Part shown: positions 42,030-51,209 of the stretch, piece after piece
Layout of the letters: every line of letters begins with the position of its first letter
Numbering within the stretch: position 1 is the stretch's first letter
Assembly: GCA_022447275.1 (NCBI GenBank)
Contig: JAKVBK010000012.1
Location: forward strand, 1 to 64,000
Source of the DNA: Oceanicola sp.
Lineage (GTDB): Bacteria > Pseudomonadota > Alphaproteobacteria > Rhodobacterales > Rhodobacteraceae
DNA: 64,000 nucleotides
Reading direction: 5' to 3'
Notes under the pieces: model-generated
Database searches by the model: none
The model's input: only the letters and a program-made list of their open reading frames with translations
Told to the model about the DNA's origin: nothing
Made by a program: the position numbers and the translations under genes

Positions 42030-42947
42030 TCAGTTTTCAGGCAGGATCGCCCCTTTGGCGGCAATCACCTTCACGGCAAGCTCATGGCCTGCACGAATGG
42101 CCCGATCCTCGGGTTCCCCCAACACCACGGCCCCCAGATAGCCTGCGTTAAAACTGTCCCCGGCGGCAGTGCTGTCGACCACGCGCACGGGGCCAGAAAG
42201 GCCCGACAGACGTTGCCCGTTCGACAGGTTGACGGGCCCCGCCGCCCCGCATTTCAAGGCGCCTTTCTTGACGCCAAGCCCCGTCAAGCGCAGCAGGACA
42301 TCGGCATGCGTGCGGTCTCCAAACAGGAGCATTTCATCATCGACCGACGGCAACGCGATATCAGCCAGGGCCCACATCTCAGCCGCGATCCGCCGGGCAG
42401 AGGCCTCATCCTCCCACAATCGGGGCCGGTGGTTGCTGTCATAGACAAGGGTGCCCCCTCGCGCTTTGAAACCCTTTGCCCACATCAAGAATGCCCGACG
42501 CATACCCGCGGGCAAAATGGCCAAGGTAATGCCCGACAGAAAAACAAGATCGAACCGCTCAAGGCTTTCCAGCGTGACATCACAGGGGGGCGTGAACAGG
42601 GTGCGCGCCGCAGACGCAGAGCGCCAGTAGCTGAAACTGCGCTCTCCACTGGCGTCAGTATCAATGGCGTAGAGCCCCGGCATGGCCCCGTTCCGGCGTT
42701 CTACGGCAGACATATCAAGGCCGTGCCCCTCCATTGCGCGCCAGATACGCGCGGAATAGGGGTCCGTGCCGAGGGCCGTGACATAGGACACGTCCACAGC
42801 GTGCTCCCGCATCGCGCGGTTTAGGTAGACAGCCGTATTATACGTGTCGCCTGCAACGCCAAGCTGTGCAGAGCCACTTGCATCGGCAATCAGTTCAATC
42901 ATGACTTCGCCGACACAGGCGATTTTACGAATGGGGCGTTTCGCCAT
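42030..42947 (-). CDS. kdgK: PfkB-family sugar kinase, 2-keto-3-deoxygluconate kinase-like
   Basis: A 305-residue ribokinase-family kinase. IACVGEVMIELIADASG starts the fold. GVAGDTYNTAVYLNRA near residue 35 is the KDG-kinase type of substrate loop, and VDSTAAGDSFNAGYLGAVVLG near 250 is the PfkB catalytic signature with the Asp base. KDG kinase feeds pyruvate and glyceraldehyde-3-phosphate through the Entner-Doudoroff branch. ATG 42947 has AAGAG 8 bases upstream; a GTG at 42956 is the alternative. It stands alone, with no KDPG aldolase nearby. Confidence 0.87.
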   Translation of the reverse strand: MAKRPIRKIACVGEVMIELIADASGSAQLGVAGDTYNTAVYLNRAMREHAVDVSYVTALGTDPYSARIWRAMEGHGLDMSAVERRNGAMPGLYAIDTDASGERSFSYWRSASAARTLFTPPCDVTLESLERFDLVFLSGITLAILPAGMRRAFLMWAKGFKARGGTLVYDSNHRPRLWEDEASARRIAAEMWALADIALPSVDDEMLLFGDRTHADVLLRLTGLGVKKGALKCGAAGPVNLSNGQRLSGLSGPVRVVDSTAAGDSFNAGYLGAVVLGEPEDRAIRAGHELAVKVIAAKGAILPEN

Positions 42948-42956
42948 CAGGCTCAC

Positions 42957-43533
42957 TCTTCTCGATAGCTGATTTGCACTTGTTCTCGAGCATCTATGCG
43001 ATGTGCCCGTCTATCTAAGCGCGCTGTGCAAAGGGCGGCTGCGCGCCCCACAGCTTTCCGCATTGACACAGAAGGAAGAAAGTCTGCGCCAAGCAACCGC
43101 TCCGACCTAACCCATTCTGCGCGATGCACGCTTACCAACGTTGTGATCGACTGCTCTGTTACCGCATGATGAAAGAATGCCAGATTTATTCAACTTCACC
43201 TTTGCCAAATAGGTCCAGAAATCATGTGTGCGCATGCCAAAAAAATGGCCCAGAAAAGACGATCCGGCTGCGTTTCAATAGGCCTGCTGACATCAGGGAC
43301 GGACAGTGCAAACCCCATGGAAGGCGTGTTCAGCGGGCCCTGCAATCGCCCCAAAGGCCATCATCACGGGATTGAGCGTTATCATTCGCAGGCAAGCGCC
43401 AAGAAGCCGCTCGGAGCAACAAAAGCTTTTACATCATGACTATTTGTGTTTCGCAGAACCCCCGTAGACAAATACTCACTCCGGACTCTGGGCAACGGGG
43501 ATGTGACAACGCTGCATTTTGAAAGGCCTTAAA
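42957..43533. other. 577-base stretch without a convincing gene
   Basis: AT-richer than its neighbours and between the divergent kdgK and M81-peptidase genes. Short open frames here (such as 43224-43439) lack RBS and family character. I see no clear tRNA, sRNA terminator or repeat. It may hold two promoters or a decayed gene. Confidence 0.5.
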
Positions 43534-45060
43534 TTGAAACGGATCGCCATCGCCGGGTTCCAGCACGAAACCAACACCTTTGCCCGCTCGCAAGCGGACC
43601 TGTCCGATTTCGAGATGGATGATAGCTGGCCAGGGCTGCTGTCTGGGGAAGACGTGATCACTGTCACCCGCGGTATGAACCTGCCCATCGCTGGGTTCGT
43701 GGCTGCCTGTGAGGCCGATGCAGAGATCGAGCTGCAGCCCATCCTGTGGGCCTCGGCGGAACCGTCAGGCCCTGTCACCGATCATGCTTTCGAGACGATC
43801 CTCGGTCGTATTACCGATCAATTGCGGGCCCTGATGCCCCTCGACGGGGTTTATCTGGATTTGCACGGGGCCATGATCACCCAAACCCACACCGATGGGG
43901 AAGGCGAAATTCTATCCCGGGTGCGCGCAAGTGTCGGCCCCGATGTGCCTGTCGTGATCAGCCTCGATATGCATTGCAATGTCACCCGCAAAATGGTGGC
44001 GTTGGCGGATGCGATCACCATCTTTCGCACCTACCCCCATCTCGACATGTCAGAGACTGGCGCACGCTGCCTGCCCCCGCTGCGGGCGGCCATGTCGGGG
44101 CAGAAGTTGCACAAAGTGTTCCATCAGCTTCCGTATCTGATCCCGATGCACGCGCAGTTCACCGGGGCGCCCCCAATGTCTGACCTTTATGCGCAGGCGC
44201 GCGACGCCAGCACAGATGGCGCCCTACTGGAGTTGGCAGTCGGTTTCACCGGGGGTGACATGATCGATACCGGCCCCTCGATCCTGGCCCAGGCAGAGGA
44301 TCCGCAAAAGGCACAGACCATGGCCGACCAACTGCTGCGCAACGCCCTGGCCGCCGAGGCCGCCTTCGATTGCCGCCTGCCAGATGCCGCTACAGGTATT
44401 CGCGCTGCCATGGCCCTGCCACAGGGCAAGCCCGTGGTCATTGCCGATGTGCAGGACAATCCGGGCGGGGGCACCTCCTCGGATACGGTCGGGCTGTTGC
44501 GTGCGCTCATGGCCGAGGGCGCGCAAGGGGTCTTGATGGGGCTGATGCATGATCCCGAAGCGGCGGCTGCGGCCCATGCGGCGGGCATCGGGGCAGTCTG
44601 CACCCTTGGGCTCGGCGGTCGCTCAGGCCTGCCCGGGGAGGCGCCCGTGATGGGCCGCTACCGGGTTGAGGCTCTGTCCGACGGGGCTGTGCGCTACGAG
44701 GGGGAAATGTATGGCGGCGGGGTCGCTCAGATCGGGCCAACAGCCGTGCTGCGCCCCCTCGATACAACAGCCGATCTGCAGATTGTAGTCAGCACCGTGC
44801 GCAACCAATGCCTCGACCTTGCCTACTTCCGACATATCGGTTTGCAGCCGGAAAATGCGCGGATTCTGTGCGTGAAAAGCACCGTGCATTACCGCGCTGC
44901 CTTCGATCCGATTGCGCAGGCCGCGCTTTCCGTTGGGGCAACCGGAGCGCTCTCTTGTGACCTCGAACAAGCGGGTTATCGCCATATTCGGCCTGGTTTA
45001 CGCCTCGGGCCGGGAAAGAAGGCATTTTCGGCCTCTTCAACATCTCGTTTACAGCAATAA
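43534..45060 (+). CDS. M81-family metallopeptidase, microcystinase C (MlrC)-like
   Basis: A 508-residue protein of the MlrC/DUF1485 family. It has RIAIAGFQHETNTFARSQAD at the N-terminus, GVYLDLHGAMITQ near residue 110, VVISLDMHCNVTRKM near 145, and DVQDNPGGGTSSDTVGLLRAL near 315, with His and Asp residues likely to bind zinc. Family members hydrolyse linearised microcystin or unknown peptides and amides. TTG 43534 is chosen because GAAAGG at 43521-43526 lies 7 bases before it; a TTG at 43519 is also in frame but would overlap that site. A dipeptide-type ABC importer follows 86 bases downstream. Confidence 0.85.
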   Translation: MKRIAIAGFQHETNTFARSQADLSDFEMDDSWPGLLSGEDVITVTRGMNLPIAGFVAACEADAEIELQPILWASAEPSGPVTDHAFETILGRITDQLRALMPLDGVYLDLHGAMITQTHTDGEGEILSRVRASVGPDVPVVISLDMHCNVTRKMVALADAITIFRTYPHLDMSETGARCLPPLRAAMSGQKLHKVFHQLPYLIPMHAQFTGAPPMSDLYAQARDASTDGALLELAVGFTGGDMIDTGPSILAQAEDPQKAQTMADQLLRNALAAEAAFDCRLPDAATGIRAAMALPQGKPVVIADVQDNPGGGTSSDTVGLLRALMAEGAQGVLMGLMHDPEAAAAAHAAGIGAVCTLGLGGRSGLPGEAPVMGRYRVEALSDGAVRYEGEMYGGGVAQIGPTAVLRPLDTTADLQIVVSTVRNQCLDLAYFRHIGLQPENARILCVKSTVHYRAAFDPIAQAALSVGATGALSCDLEQAGYRHIRPGLRLGPGKKAFSASSTSRLQQ

Positions 45061-45146
45061 AAGCATTGAAACCCGCAGAAATGCAGGCAGTAATAACGGC
45101 AAGGTGAGCTGGATCAACCGGCCCCGGAGACAATAGGGAGAGCCAA

Positions 45147-46715
45147 ATGTCTGCAGACTATGGATCGCGCGGGATTTCCCGTCGCGGAATTCTGAAGGGT
45201 GCTACCGCGCTGGGTGCGGCGGCCATGATCGCGCCGCTGGGCGCCACGCGCGCCCGCGCAATGCCAAAGAAAGGCGGCACGCTGCGGGTAGGCATGGCCC
45301 ACGGCTCCACCACGGACTCGCTGGATCCGGGTTCATGGGAAAACGACACCATGATCTTCCAGGCGCATACGCGCAACAACTACATGACCGAGATCGCGCC
45401 TGACGGATCGCTGATCCCGGAACTGGCCGAGGGTTGGGAAGCCTCCGCCGACGCCAAGACCTGGACCTTCAAGATCCGTGACGGCGTGTCGTTCCACTCC
45501 GGCCACATGCTGGTCGCCGCTGACGTGATCGCGTCGCTCAACCATCACCGGGGCGAGGATTCGACCTCTGCCGCGAAGCCGATCGTGGCCGACATTGTCG
45601 ACATGCAGGCCGACGGGATGAACGTGGTCATCACGCTTGCCAACGGCAACGCGGACTTCCCCTTCGTTCTGTCCGACTATCACCTGCCGATCCTGCCGGC
45701 ACAGGCAGATGGCACCATCGATCCGACCACCACCGATGGCTGTGGCCCGTACAAGATCGACAACCTCGAGTTCGGCGTCCGCGCAGACTACTCGCGCCAC
45801 GATGGCTACTGGAAGAAAGACCGCGCGCATTTCGACAAGATCGAACAGATCGTGATCTACGACAATGCTGCACGCCAGAACGCCCTGATCTCGGGCGAGG
45901 TCGACTATATCGACAGCGCAGACCTGAACACCGTGCACCTGCTCAAGCGCGCGCCCGGCATCAACGTTCTGTCCATCACCGGCACCCAGCACTATGGCCT
46001 GCCGATGGACACGCGCGCCGCACCGTTCTCGGACAACAACGTGCGCCAGGCCCTGAAGTACGCGATCGATCGTCAGCAGATGGTGGATACAATCCTCAAC
46101 GGCTACGGCTCGCTGGGCAATGACCACCCGATCGGCCCCGGTCAGCGCTTCTTCAACAGCGATCTGGAGCAGAAATCCTACGATCCCGACAAGGCCAAGT
46201 TCTACCTGAAAGAGGCTGGCTTGGACAGTCTGGCCGTGGACATCCACCTGGCCGATGCTGCCTTCTCGGGCGCGACGGATGCCGGTATCCTGTTCTCGGA
46301 GTCCGCCTCTGCCGGTGGCATCAACCTCAACGTCGTCCGCGAGCCCAACGATGGCTACTGGTCCAATGTCTGGATGCAGAAGCCCTTCGCCGGCACCTAC
46401 TGGGGCGGCCGTCCCACCGAGGACTGGATGTTCGCAACCGCCTACGCCGAGGGCGTGCCGTGGAACGAGACCTACTGGAGCCACACCCGCTTCAACGAGC
46501 TGCTGGTCTCTGCGCGTTCCGAGCTGGATGAAGGCCTGCGGCGCGAGCAGTACCACGAAATGCAGGCGATCGTCTCCAACGAGGGCGGGATCATCATCCC
46601 GATGTTCGCCTCCTATGTGGGTGCCTACAGCGATGCGCTTGGCCATGATGAAACCGTCGCGTCGAACTGGCGCAATGACGGTCAGCGTCTGGCAGAACGC
46701 TGGTGGTTCGCTTGA
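45147..46715 (+). CDS. ABC transporter substrate-binding protein, dipeptide/oligopeptide type, Tat signal
   Basis: A 522-residue family-5 extracellular solute-binding protein. The N-terminus has a Tat motif (GISRRGILKGATALGAAAMIA) and a cleavage region near RARA-MPKKGG. The mature protein shows LIPELAEGWEASADAKTWTFKIRDGVSFHSG, the SBP_bac_5 signature, near residue 90, and DNNVRQALKYAIDRQQMV near 300. RBS AGGGAG precedes the ATG. Codon use is strongly biased to G/C-ending codons compared with neighbours, suggesting high expression. A strong hairpin right after it would set its level above the permeases. Confidence 0.92.
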   Translation: MSADYGSRGISRRGILKGATALGAAAMIAPLGATRARAMPKKGGTLRVGMAHGSTTDSLDPGSWENDTMIFQAHTRNNYMTEIAPDGSLIPELAEGWEASADAKTWTFKIRDGVSFHSGHMLVAADVIASLNHHRGEDSTSAAKPIVADIVDMQADGMNVVITLANGNADFPFVLSDYHLPILPAQADGTIDPTTTDGCGPYKIDNLEFGVRADYSRHDGYWKKDRAHFDKIEQIVIYDNAARQNALISGEVDYIDSADLNTVHLLKRAPGINVLSITGTQHYGLPMDTRAAPFSDNNVRQALKYAIDRQQMVDTILNGYGSLGNDHPIGPGQRFFNSDLEQKSYDPDKAKFYLKEAGLDSLAVDIHLADAAFSGATDAGILFSESASAGGINLNVVREPNDGYWSNVWMQKPFAGTYWGGRPTEDWMFATAYAEGVPWNETYWSHTRFNELLVSARSELDEGLRREQYHEMQAIVSNEGGIIIPMFASYVGAYSDALGHDETVASNWRNDGQRLAERWWFA

Positions 46716-46728
46716 TCTAGCCAACAAG

Positions 46729-46768
46729 ACACCCCCCGGAGGCCATCGCGCCCCGGGGGGTGTTTTCT
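46729..46768 (+). terminator. Strong terminator/attenuator after the binding-protein gene
   Basis: ACACCCCCCGG (46729-46739) pairs perfectly with CCGGGGGGTGT (46753-46763), 11 bp, followed by TTTTCT. It sits inside the operon, so it probably causes partial termination. Confidence 0.85.
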
Positions 46769-46834
46769 ATCAGCCCCCCGATACTTTCGGCGCGGGCTGC
46801 ACCGATAAAAACAACTTCAACGGGGGAACGGGCA

Positions 46835-47791
46835 ATGGCGCATGTTTGGGGCATGATCCTAAAGCGTCTGGCGCTTGGTGTGGTAACGCTGTTTGTCGTG
46901 TCGATACTGATCTTCATGGCGACCGAGCTTTTGCCGGGCGACTTTGCACAAGAAATTCTGGGCCAGTCGGCCACGCCGGAAACGGTGAAGGCCCTGCGCG
47001 AGCAGCTTGGCCTCGATCAACCCCTTTTGACCCGCTACCTGAGCTGGCTGGGCGACATCCTGAGAGGGGATTTGGGCAACAGCCTGGCCAACGGAAACTC
47101 CGTCTCTGAACTGATTGGGAAGCGGCTGGGCAATACGCTGTATCTGGCGCTTTATGCGGCTGCGATCGCGGTGCCCCTGTCGCTGACCTTGGGCATTCTG
47201 GCCGCTCTCTATCGCAACACATTCTTCGACCGCTTCGCCAATGCTGCGGCGCTGACGTCGATCTCGTTTCCAGAGTTTTTCGTCGCCTACATCCTGATTT
47301 TCTGGCTTGCCGGCGCGGGCGGCATTTTCCCGTCGATGTCCAACTTCCGGACCGATCCAACGCTGTCAGAATTCCTATACCGGGCCTTCTTGCCCGCACT
47401 GACCCTGACCTTGGTGGTCACGGCCCACATGATGCGCATGACGCGGGCCGCGATCATCAACCTGCTGGCCAGCCCCTATATCGAGATGGCCCGCCTCAAG
47501 GGCATGAGCCCGATACGTGTCATCGTCAAACACGCCCTTCCGAATGCGCTGGCCCCGATCATCAACGTGATTGCACTGAACCTAGCCTATCTGATCACCG
47601 GCGTGGTCGTCGTTGAGGTGGTGTTCGTTTATCCGGGCCTCGGCCAGTTGATGGTGGACAGCGTGTCCGCCCGTGACATGCCCGTGGTGCAGGGGGTCGC
47701 GCTGGTGTTCGCCGGTGCCTATGTCCTGCTGAACCTGACAGCCGACGTGCTGGCGACCCTGTCCAACCCGCGCCTCGTGCACGGCCGCTGA
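46835..47791 (+). CDS. ABC transporter permease, DppB-like
   Basis: A 318-residue membrane protein of the binding-protein-dependent peptide permease type. The first helix is LKRLALGVVTLFVVSILIFM; the typical periplasmic segment is ALREQLGLDQPLLTRYLSWLGDILRGDLGNS. The EAA loop reads YIEMARLKGMSPIRVIVKHALPNAL near residue 220. ATG 46835 starts MAHVWGMILKRL, and the earlier in-frame ATG lies inside the terminator hairpin. It pairs with the DppC-like subunit 13 bases downstream. Confidence 0.92.
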   Translation: MAHVWGMILKRLALGVVTLFVVSILIFMATELLPGDFAQEILGQSATPETVKALREQLGLDQPLLTRYLSWLGDILRGDLGNSLANGNSVSELIGKRLGNTLYLALYAAAIAVPLSLTLGILAALYRNTFFDRFANAAALTSISFPEFFVAYILIFWLAGAGGIFPSMSNFRTDPTLSEFLYRAFLPALTLTLVVTAHMMRMTRAAIINLLASPYIEMARLKGMSPIRVIVKHALPNALAPIINVIALNLAYLITGVVVVEVVFVYPGLGQLMVDSVSARDMPVVQGVALVFAGAYVLLNLTADVLATLSNPRLVHGR

Positions 47792-47804
47792 GAGGAGACG
47801 CATC

Positions 47805-48728
47805 ATGGGATTTCTCACCGGACTTGCCTGGCTCGTTGCGATCGTCATCGGCGTTATCGCCATTGGCTGGACCTTTCGCGCCTTCACCGTCGCCATCAGC
47901 CCCAAACCCCTGGCAAAGGAGCTGCGCACCGCGCCGCTCACTGCCAGCTTCGGGATGGTTATCATCCTGATCTATATCATCGTGGCAATCTTCGCGCCCG
48001 CCATCGCGCCGTTCTCCGAGACAGAGATCGTCGGCCGCGAGTACGAGCCCTGGGATGACACATTCCTGCTGGGCACCGACAATTTGGGGCGCGACATGCT
48101 TTCGCGCCTGATCTATGCCGCGCGCAACACCGTGGGCATCGCCTTCATCACCACGGCGCTGGCCTTTATCCTAGGCTCGGTTGCGGGCTTGCTGGCCGCC
48201 ACCGTGGGCGGCTGGATTGACCAGCTTTTGTCGCGCGCCGTCGACGTGCTGATGGCCATCCCCGCCCTGATCTTTGCGCTGCTCTTGCTGACCATCGTTG
48301 GCACTTCGATCATCAACATGATCCTCGTGATCGCCTTGATCGACAGCACCCGCGTCTTCCGCCTTGCCCGGGCCGTTGCGATGAACATCGTCGTGATGGA
48401 CTATGTTGAGGCCGCAAAACTGCGGGGCGAAGGCCTCTGGCGCCTGATCAGCCGCGAGATCCTGCCCAATGCCCTGGCGCCGCTGGTGGCGGAATTCGGG
48501 CTGCGCTTCTGCTTTGTGTTCCTGACAATTTCAGCACTCAGCTTCCTGGGCCTCGGCATCCAGCCCCCCACGGCGGATTGGGGCTCAATGGTGCGTGACA
48601 ACGCAACCTTGATGACCTTTGGCGACATCACCCCCCTGCTGCCCGCCGGTGCAATCGCACTGCTGACGGTCTGCGTGAACTGGGTGGTTGACTGGCAGCT
48701 GCACCGCGCCAGCGGATTGAAGGAGTGA
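47805..48728 (+). CDS. ABC transporter permease, DppC-like
   Basis: A 307-residue permease with an N-terminal membrane segment, a periplasmic FLLGTDNLGRDMLSRLIYAARNT near residue 90 (typical of OppC/DppC) and the EAA loop YVEAAKLRGEGLWRLISREILPNAL near 205. The last helices read LSFLGLGIQPPTADWGSMV and AIALLTVCVNWVVDWQLH. It has one extra N-terminal hydrophobic helix compared with the minimal family. The ATPase gene starts 4 bases after its stop. Confidence 0.92.
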   Translation: MGFLTGLAWLVAIVIGVIAIGWTFRAFTVAISPKPLAKELRTAPLTASFGMVIILIYIIVAIFAPAIAPFSETEIVGREYEPWDDTFLLGTDNLGRDMLSRLIYAARNTVGIAFITTALAFILGSVAGLLAATVGGWIDQLLSRAVDVLMAIPALIFALLLLTIVGTSIINMILVIALIDSTRVFRLARAVAMNIVVMDYVEAAKLRGEGLWRLISREILPNALAPLVAEFGLRFCFVFLTISALSFLGLGIQPPTADWGSMVRDNATLMTFGDITPLLPAGAIALLTVCVNWVVDWQLHRASGLKE

Positions 48729-48732
48729 ACCG

Positions 48733-50361
48733 ATGAGCACAGACAGCAAAGAAGTTCTCCTGACCATGAAGGACCTGCGCATTGAAGGCAGGGCCGATGA
48801 AGCCTGGCTCGAGATCGTCAAGGGGGTCGACCTGACCTTGCACCGGGGCGAAGTGCTCGGCCTGATTGGCGAAAGCGGGGCGGGTAAATCCACGATCGGG
48901 CTGGCTGCCATGGGCTTTGCCCGCGATGGCTGCCGCATTTCGGGCGGCGAGATCATGTTCGACGGGATCGACATGCGCGCCTCCTCCGAAAGCGAGCTTC
49001 GCTCCCTGCGCGGGCGCCGCATCGCCTATGTCGCGCAATCGGCGGCGGCCTCGTTCAACCCGGCCCACAAGCTGATTGATCAGTACTCAGAGGCCCCGGT
49101 TCAGCATGGCGTAATGGCCCGCAGCGAGGCGGAGGGCGACGCAACAGACCTCTACCGACGCATGCAATTGCCCAACCCGGATGAAATCGGGTTTCGCTAT
49201 CCGCATCAGGTCTCTGGCGGGCAGTTGCAGCGCGCCATGACCGCCATGGCAATGGCCTGCCGCCCGGATCTGATCATCTTTGACGAGCCGACCACCGCCC
49301 TCGACGTGACCACCCAGATCGAGGTGCTGGCAGCGATCCGCAACATCGTCGAGCAGTTCAACACGGCTGCGATCTACATCACCCATGACCTCGCCGTTGT
49401 GGCCCAGATGGCCGATAAAATCAAAGTGCTGCTCAAGGGGGAAGAGGTCGAAGAGGCTGACACGCCCACCATGCTGTCCGCCCCCAAGGAGGATTATACA
49501 AAATCGCTCTGGGCGGTGCGCAGCCACATGCGCGAGGAACAACCGCCCGTGCGTGACAGCACCCCGATTGTCGCCGTGCGCAATGTCACCGCGGGCTACG
49601 GGCCGATCGATGTGCTCAAGGATGTCAGCTTTGATATCCACCAGCGGCGCACAGTGGCCGTGGTGGGAGAATCCGGTTCGGGCAAGTCCACAACCGCCCG
49701 GGTGATCACCGGGCTGCTGCCACCGCGCCGCGGGGAGGTGCTGTTCAACGGCGAAGCCCTGCCCGCAGATTACCGCAAGCGCAGCCGCGAGCAGCTGCGC
49801 CACGCCCAGATGATCTACCAGATGGCGGATACGGCGCTGAACCCCAAGCTGCGCCTGCGCGAACTGATCGGGCGGCCCGCGCAGATGTATCTCGGCCTGC
49901 AGGGCAAGCAGCTCGAAGACCGCATCCGCAATTTGCTTGATCTGATCGAGCTGGAGCCTGACGACTATATCGACCGGCTGCCCTCTGAGCTTTCAGGCGG
50001 ACAGAAGCAGCGCATCGGCATCGCCCGGGCGCTGGCAGCTGAGCCGCAATTCATCATTTGCGATGAGGTCACCTCGGCGCTGGATCAGCTTGTGGCCGAG
50101 GGCATCCTGAAGCTGCTCGACAAGCTGCAGACCGAGTTTGACCTCGCCTACATGTTCATCACCCATGATCTGGCCACCGTGCGGGCCATCGCCGATGAGG
50201 TGGTTGTGATGAAGGAAGGGATGGTCGTCGAACAGGGCCCGAAATCAGAGATGTTCCAGCCGCCCCATGATCCCTACACGGAGCTTTTGTTGTCTTCCGT
50301 GCCCGAAATGGATCCCAATTGGCTGACAGAGCTTCTCGAAAAGCGCGCCGCGGCGGGCTAA
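48733..50361 (+). CDS. ABC transporter ATPase, DppD-DppF fusion
   Basis: A 542-residue protein with two complete ATPase domains. The N-domain has Walker A GESGAGKS near residue 49, SGGQLQRAMTAMAMACRPDL near 160, and DEPTTALD. The C-domain has Walker A GESGSGKS near 315, LSGGQKQRIGIARALAAEPQF near 420, and CDEVTSALDQ. The C-domain D-loop reads SALDQLVAEGILKLLDKL. One gene replacing dppD and dppF is common in Rhodobacterales. It energises the importer encoded upstream, and a terminator follows. Confidence 0.93.
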   Translation: MSTDSKEVLLTMKDLRIEGRADEAWLEIVKGVDLTLHRGEVLGLIGESGAGKSTIGLAAMGFARDGCRISGGEIMFDGIDMRASSESELRSLRGRRIAYVAQSAAASFNPAHKLIDQYSEAPVQHGVMARSEAEGDATDLYRRMQLPNPDEIGFRYPHQVSGGQLQRAMTAMAMACRPDLIIFDEPTTALDVTTQIEVLAAIRNIVEQFNTAAIYITHDLAVVAQMADKIKVLLKGEEVEEADTPTMLSAPKEDYTKSLWAVRSHMREEQPPVRDSTPIVAVRNVTAGYGPIDVLKDVSFDIHQRRTVAVVGESGSGKSTTARVITGLLPPRRGEVLFNGEALPADYRKRSREQLRHAQMIYQMADTALNPKLRLRELIGRPAQMYLGLQGKQLEDRIRNLLDLIELEPDDYIDRLPSELSGGQKQRIGIARALAAEPQFIICDEVTSALDQLVAEGILKLLDKLQTEFDLAYMFITHDLATVRAIADEVVVMKEGMVVEQGPKSEMFQPPHDPYTELLLSSVPEMDPNWLTELLEKRAAAG

Positions 50362-50385
50362 GAAGGGCCCATAACACACCAAAAC

Positions 50386-50415
50386 AAGGGCTGGCCGTTG
50401 CGCTGGCCCTTTTTG
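50386..50415 (+). terminator. Rho-independent terminator of the peptide-importer operon
   Basis: AAGGGC (50386-50391) pairs with GCCCTT (50406-50411), followed by a T-tract (50410-50414), about 25 bases after the ATPase stop. Confidence 0.72.
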
Positions 50416-50460
50416 CTTGGCGCTGCTGAAGGCGCGCTCTGGATAAAGGTGGCTGACCGA

Positions 50461-51066
50461 TCAGCGCTTTGCGTAGCGCGCCATGATCATGTCGACGGTG
50501 TCTTCGACGATTGCTTCCATCTGGGCTTCAGTGACAAGCGGCGCACCGAAAATGACCGGCCAGAAAGCTCGCGCCTTCAACAACCCAATCATCTCATCCG
50601 CCGCCACTTGCGGTGCAGGTACATCCAGTTGACCGTCGGCGGAGGCCGCTCGCAACAGCGCGACGACAACGGATTTCTTATCGATGTCTTCCTGCGCTTT
50701 CGCCGCCATATGGGGATTGCGCACGGTCTCCCCGATGATCATGCGGGCCATTGCCATCACATCGGAGGACATCAAAAGCCGGCCCTCTGCCCAAGCCAAT
50801 TCCACCAATTGCGCGCGGATTTCGAGCGCAGGATCGTACTGCACATCTAGTGTGTGCGACATGCGATCTGAGAGGCTTTCAACAATTGCGTTGAACAGAT
50901 TTTCCTTGCTTTCAAAGTACTTGTAAAGCGTCCGCTTGGACACCTCAGCCCGGGCTGAAATCGCATCCATGCTCGCGGAAGCAAAGCCGTGCTCTTGAAA
51001 TTCAACAACAGCGGCCTCCATTACAGAGGTGCGTTTCGCGCGGACTGTGGGGACGGTTCCAACCAT
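50461..51066 (-). CDS. TetR-family transcriptional regulator
   Basis: A 201-residue repressor-type protein. The N-terminal TetR HTH reads ASMDAISARAEVSKRTLYKYFESKENLFNAIV (residues about 30-62). The C-terminal ligand domain is of the AefR type (LLMSSDVMAMARMIIGETVRNP). ATG 51066 gives MVGTVPTVRAKRTSVM; 13 further residues upstream are possible. It is divergent from the molybdenum-hydroxylase genes, and two matched inverted repeats lie in the shared 143-base region, so it most likely represses both directions. Confidence 0.9.
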   Translation of the reverse strand: MVGTVPTVRAKRTSVMEAAVVEFQEHGFASASMDAISARAEVSKRTLYKYFESKENLFNAIVESLSDRMSHTLDVQYDPALEIRAQLVELAWAEGRLLMSSDVMAMARMIIGETVRNPHMAAKAQEDIDKKSVVVALLRAASADGQLDVPAPQVAADEMIGLLKARAFWPVIFGAPLVTEAQMEAIVEDTVDMIMARYAKR

Positions 51067-51113
51067 ATTGCCATGCACAGTGTGCCACCGGGCACGTGCT
51101 GTCAAATGCCAAA

Positions 51114-51131
51114 GTAAACTTTCGAGTTTAC
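51114..51131. promoter_or_regulatory. TetR operator candidate 1
   Basis: Perfect inverted repeat GTAAAC-TTTCGA-GTTTAC. An identical half-site pair recurs 41 bp away (centre to centre), between the divergent tetR and iorA-like genes. Confidence 0.8.
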
Positions 51132-51154
51132 ACCGCCACCTACCCTCCGTAGAT

Positions 51155-51172
51155 GTAAACTCACCAGTTTAC
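51155..51172. promoter_or_regulatory. TetR operator candidate 2
   Basis: Perfect inverted repeat GTAAAC-TCACCA-GTTTAC, with the same half-sites and 6-base spacer as 51114-51131 but a different spacer sequence, about four helical turns away. It lies 38 bases upstream of the iorA-like start. Confidence 0.8.
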
Positions 51173-51209
51173 CGACTCAGGGCGATATCCGCCGGTAGGG
51201 AGAGTGAGA

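Noticed and set aside
45333..46727. 464-codon minus-strand frame opposite the peptide-binding protein gene
   Set aside because: Arises from the strong third-position G/C bias of the highly expressed gene; no motifs.
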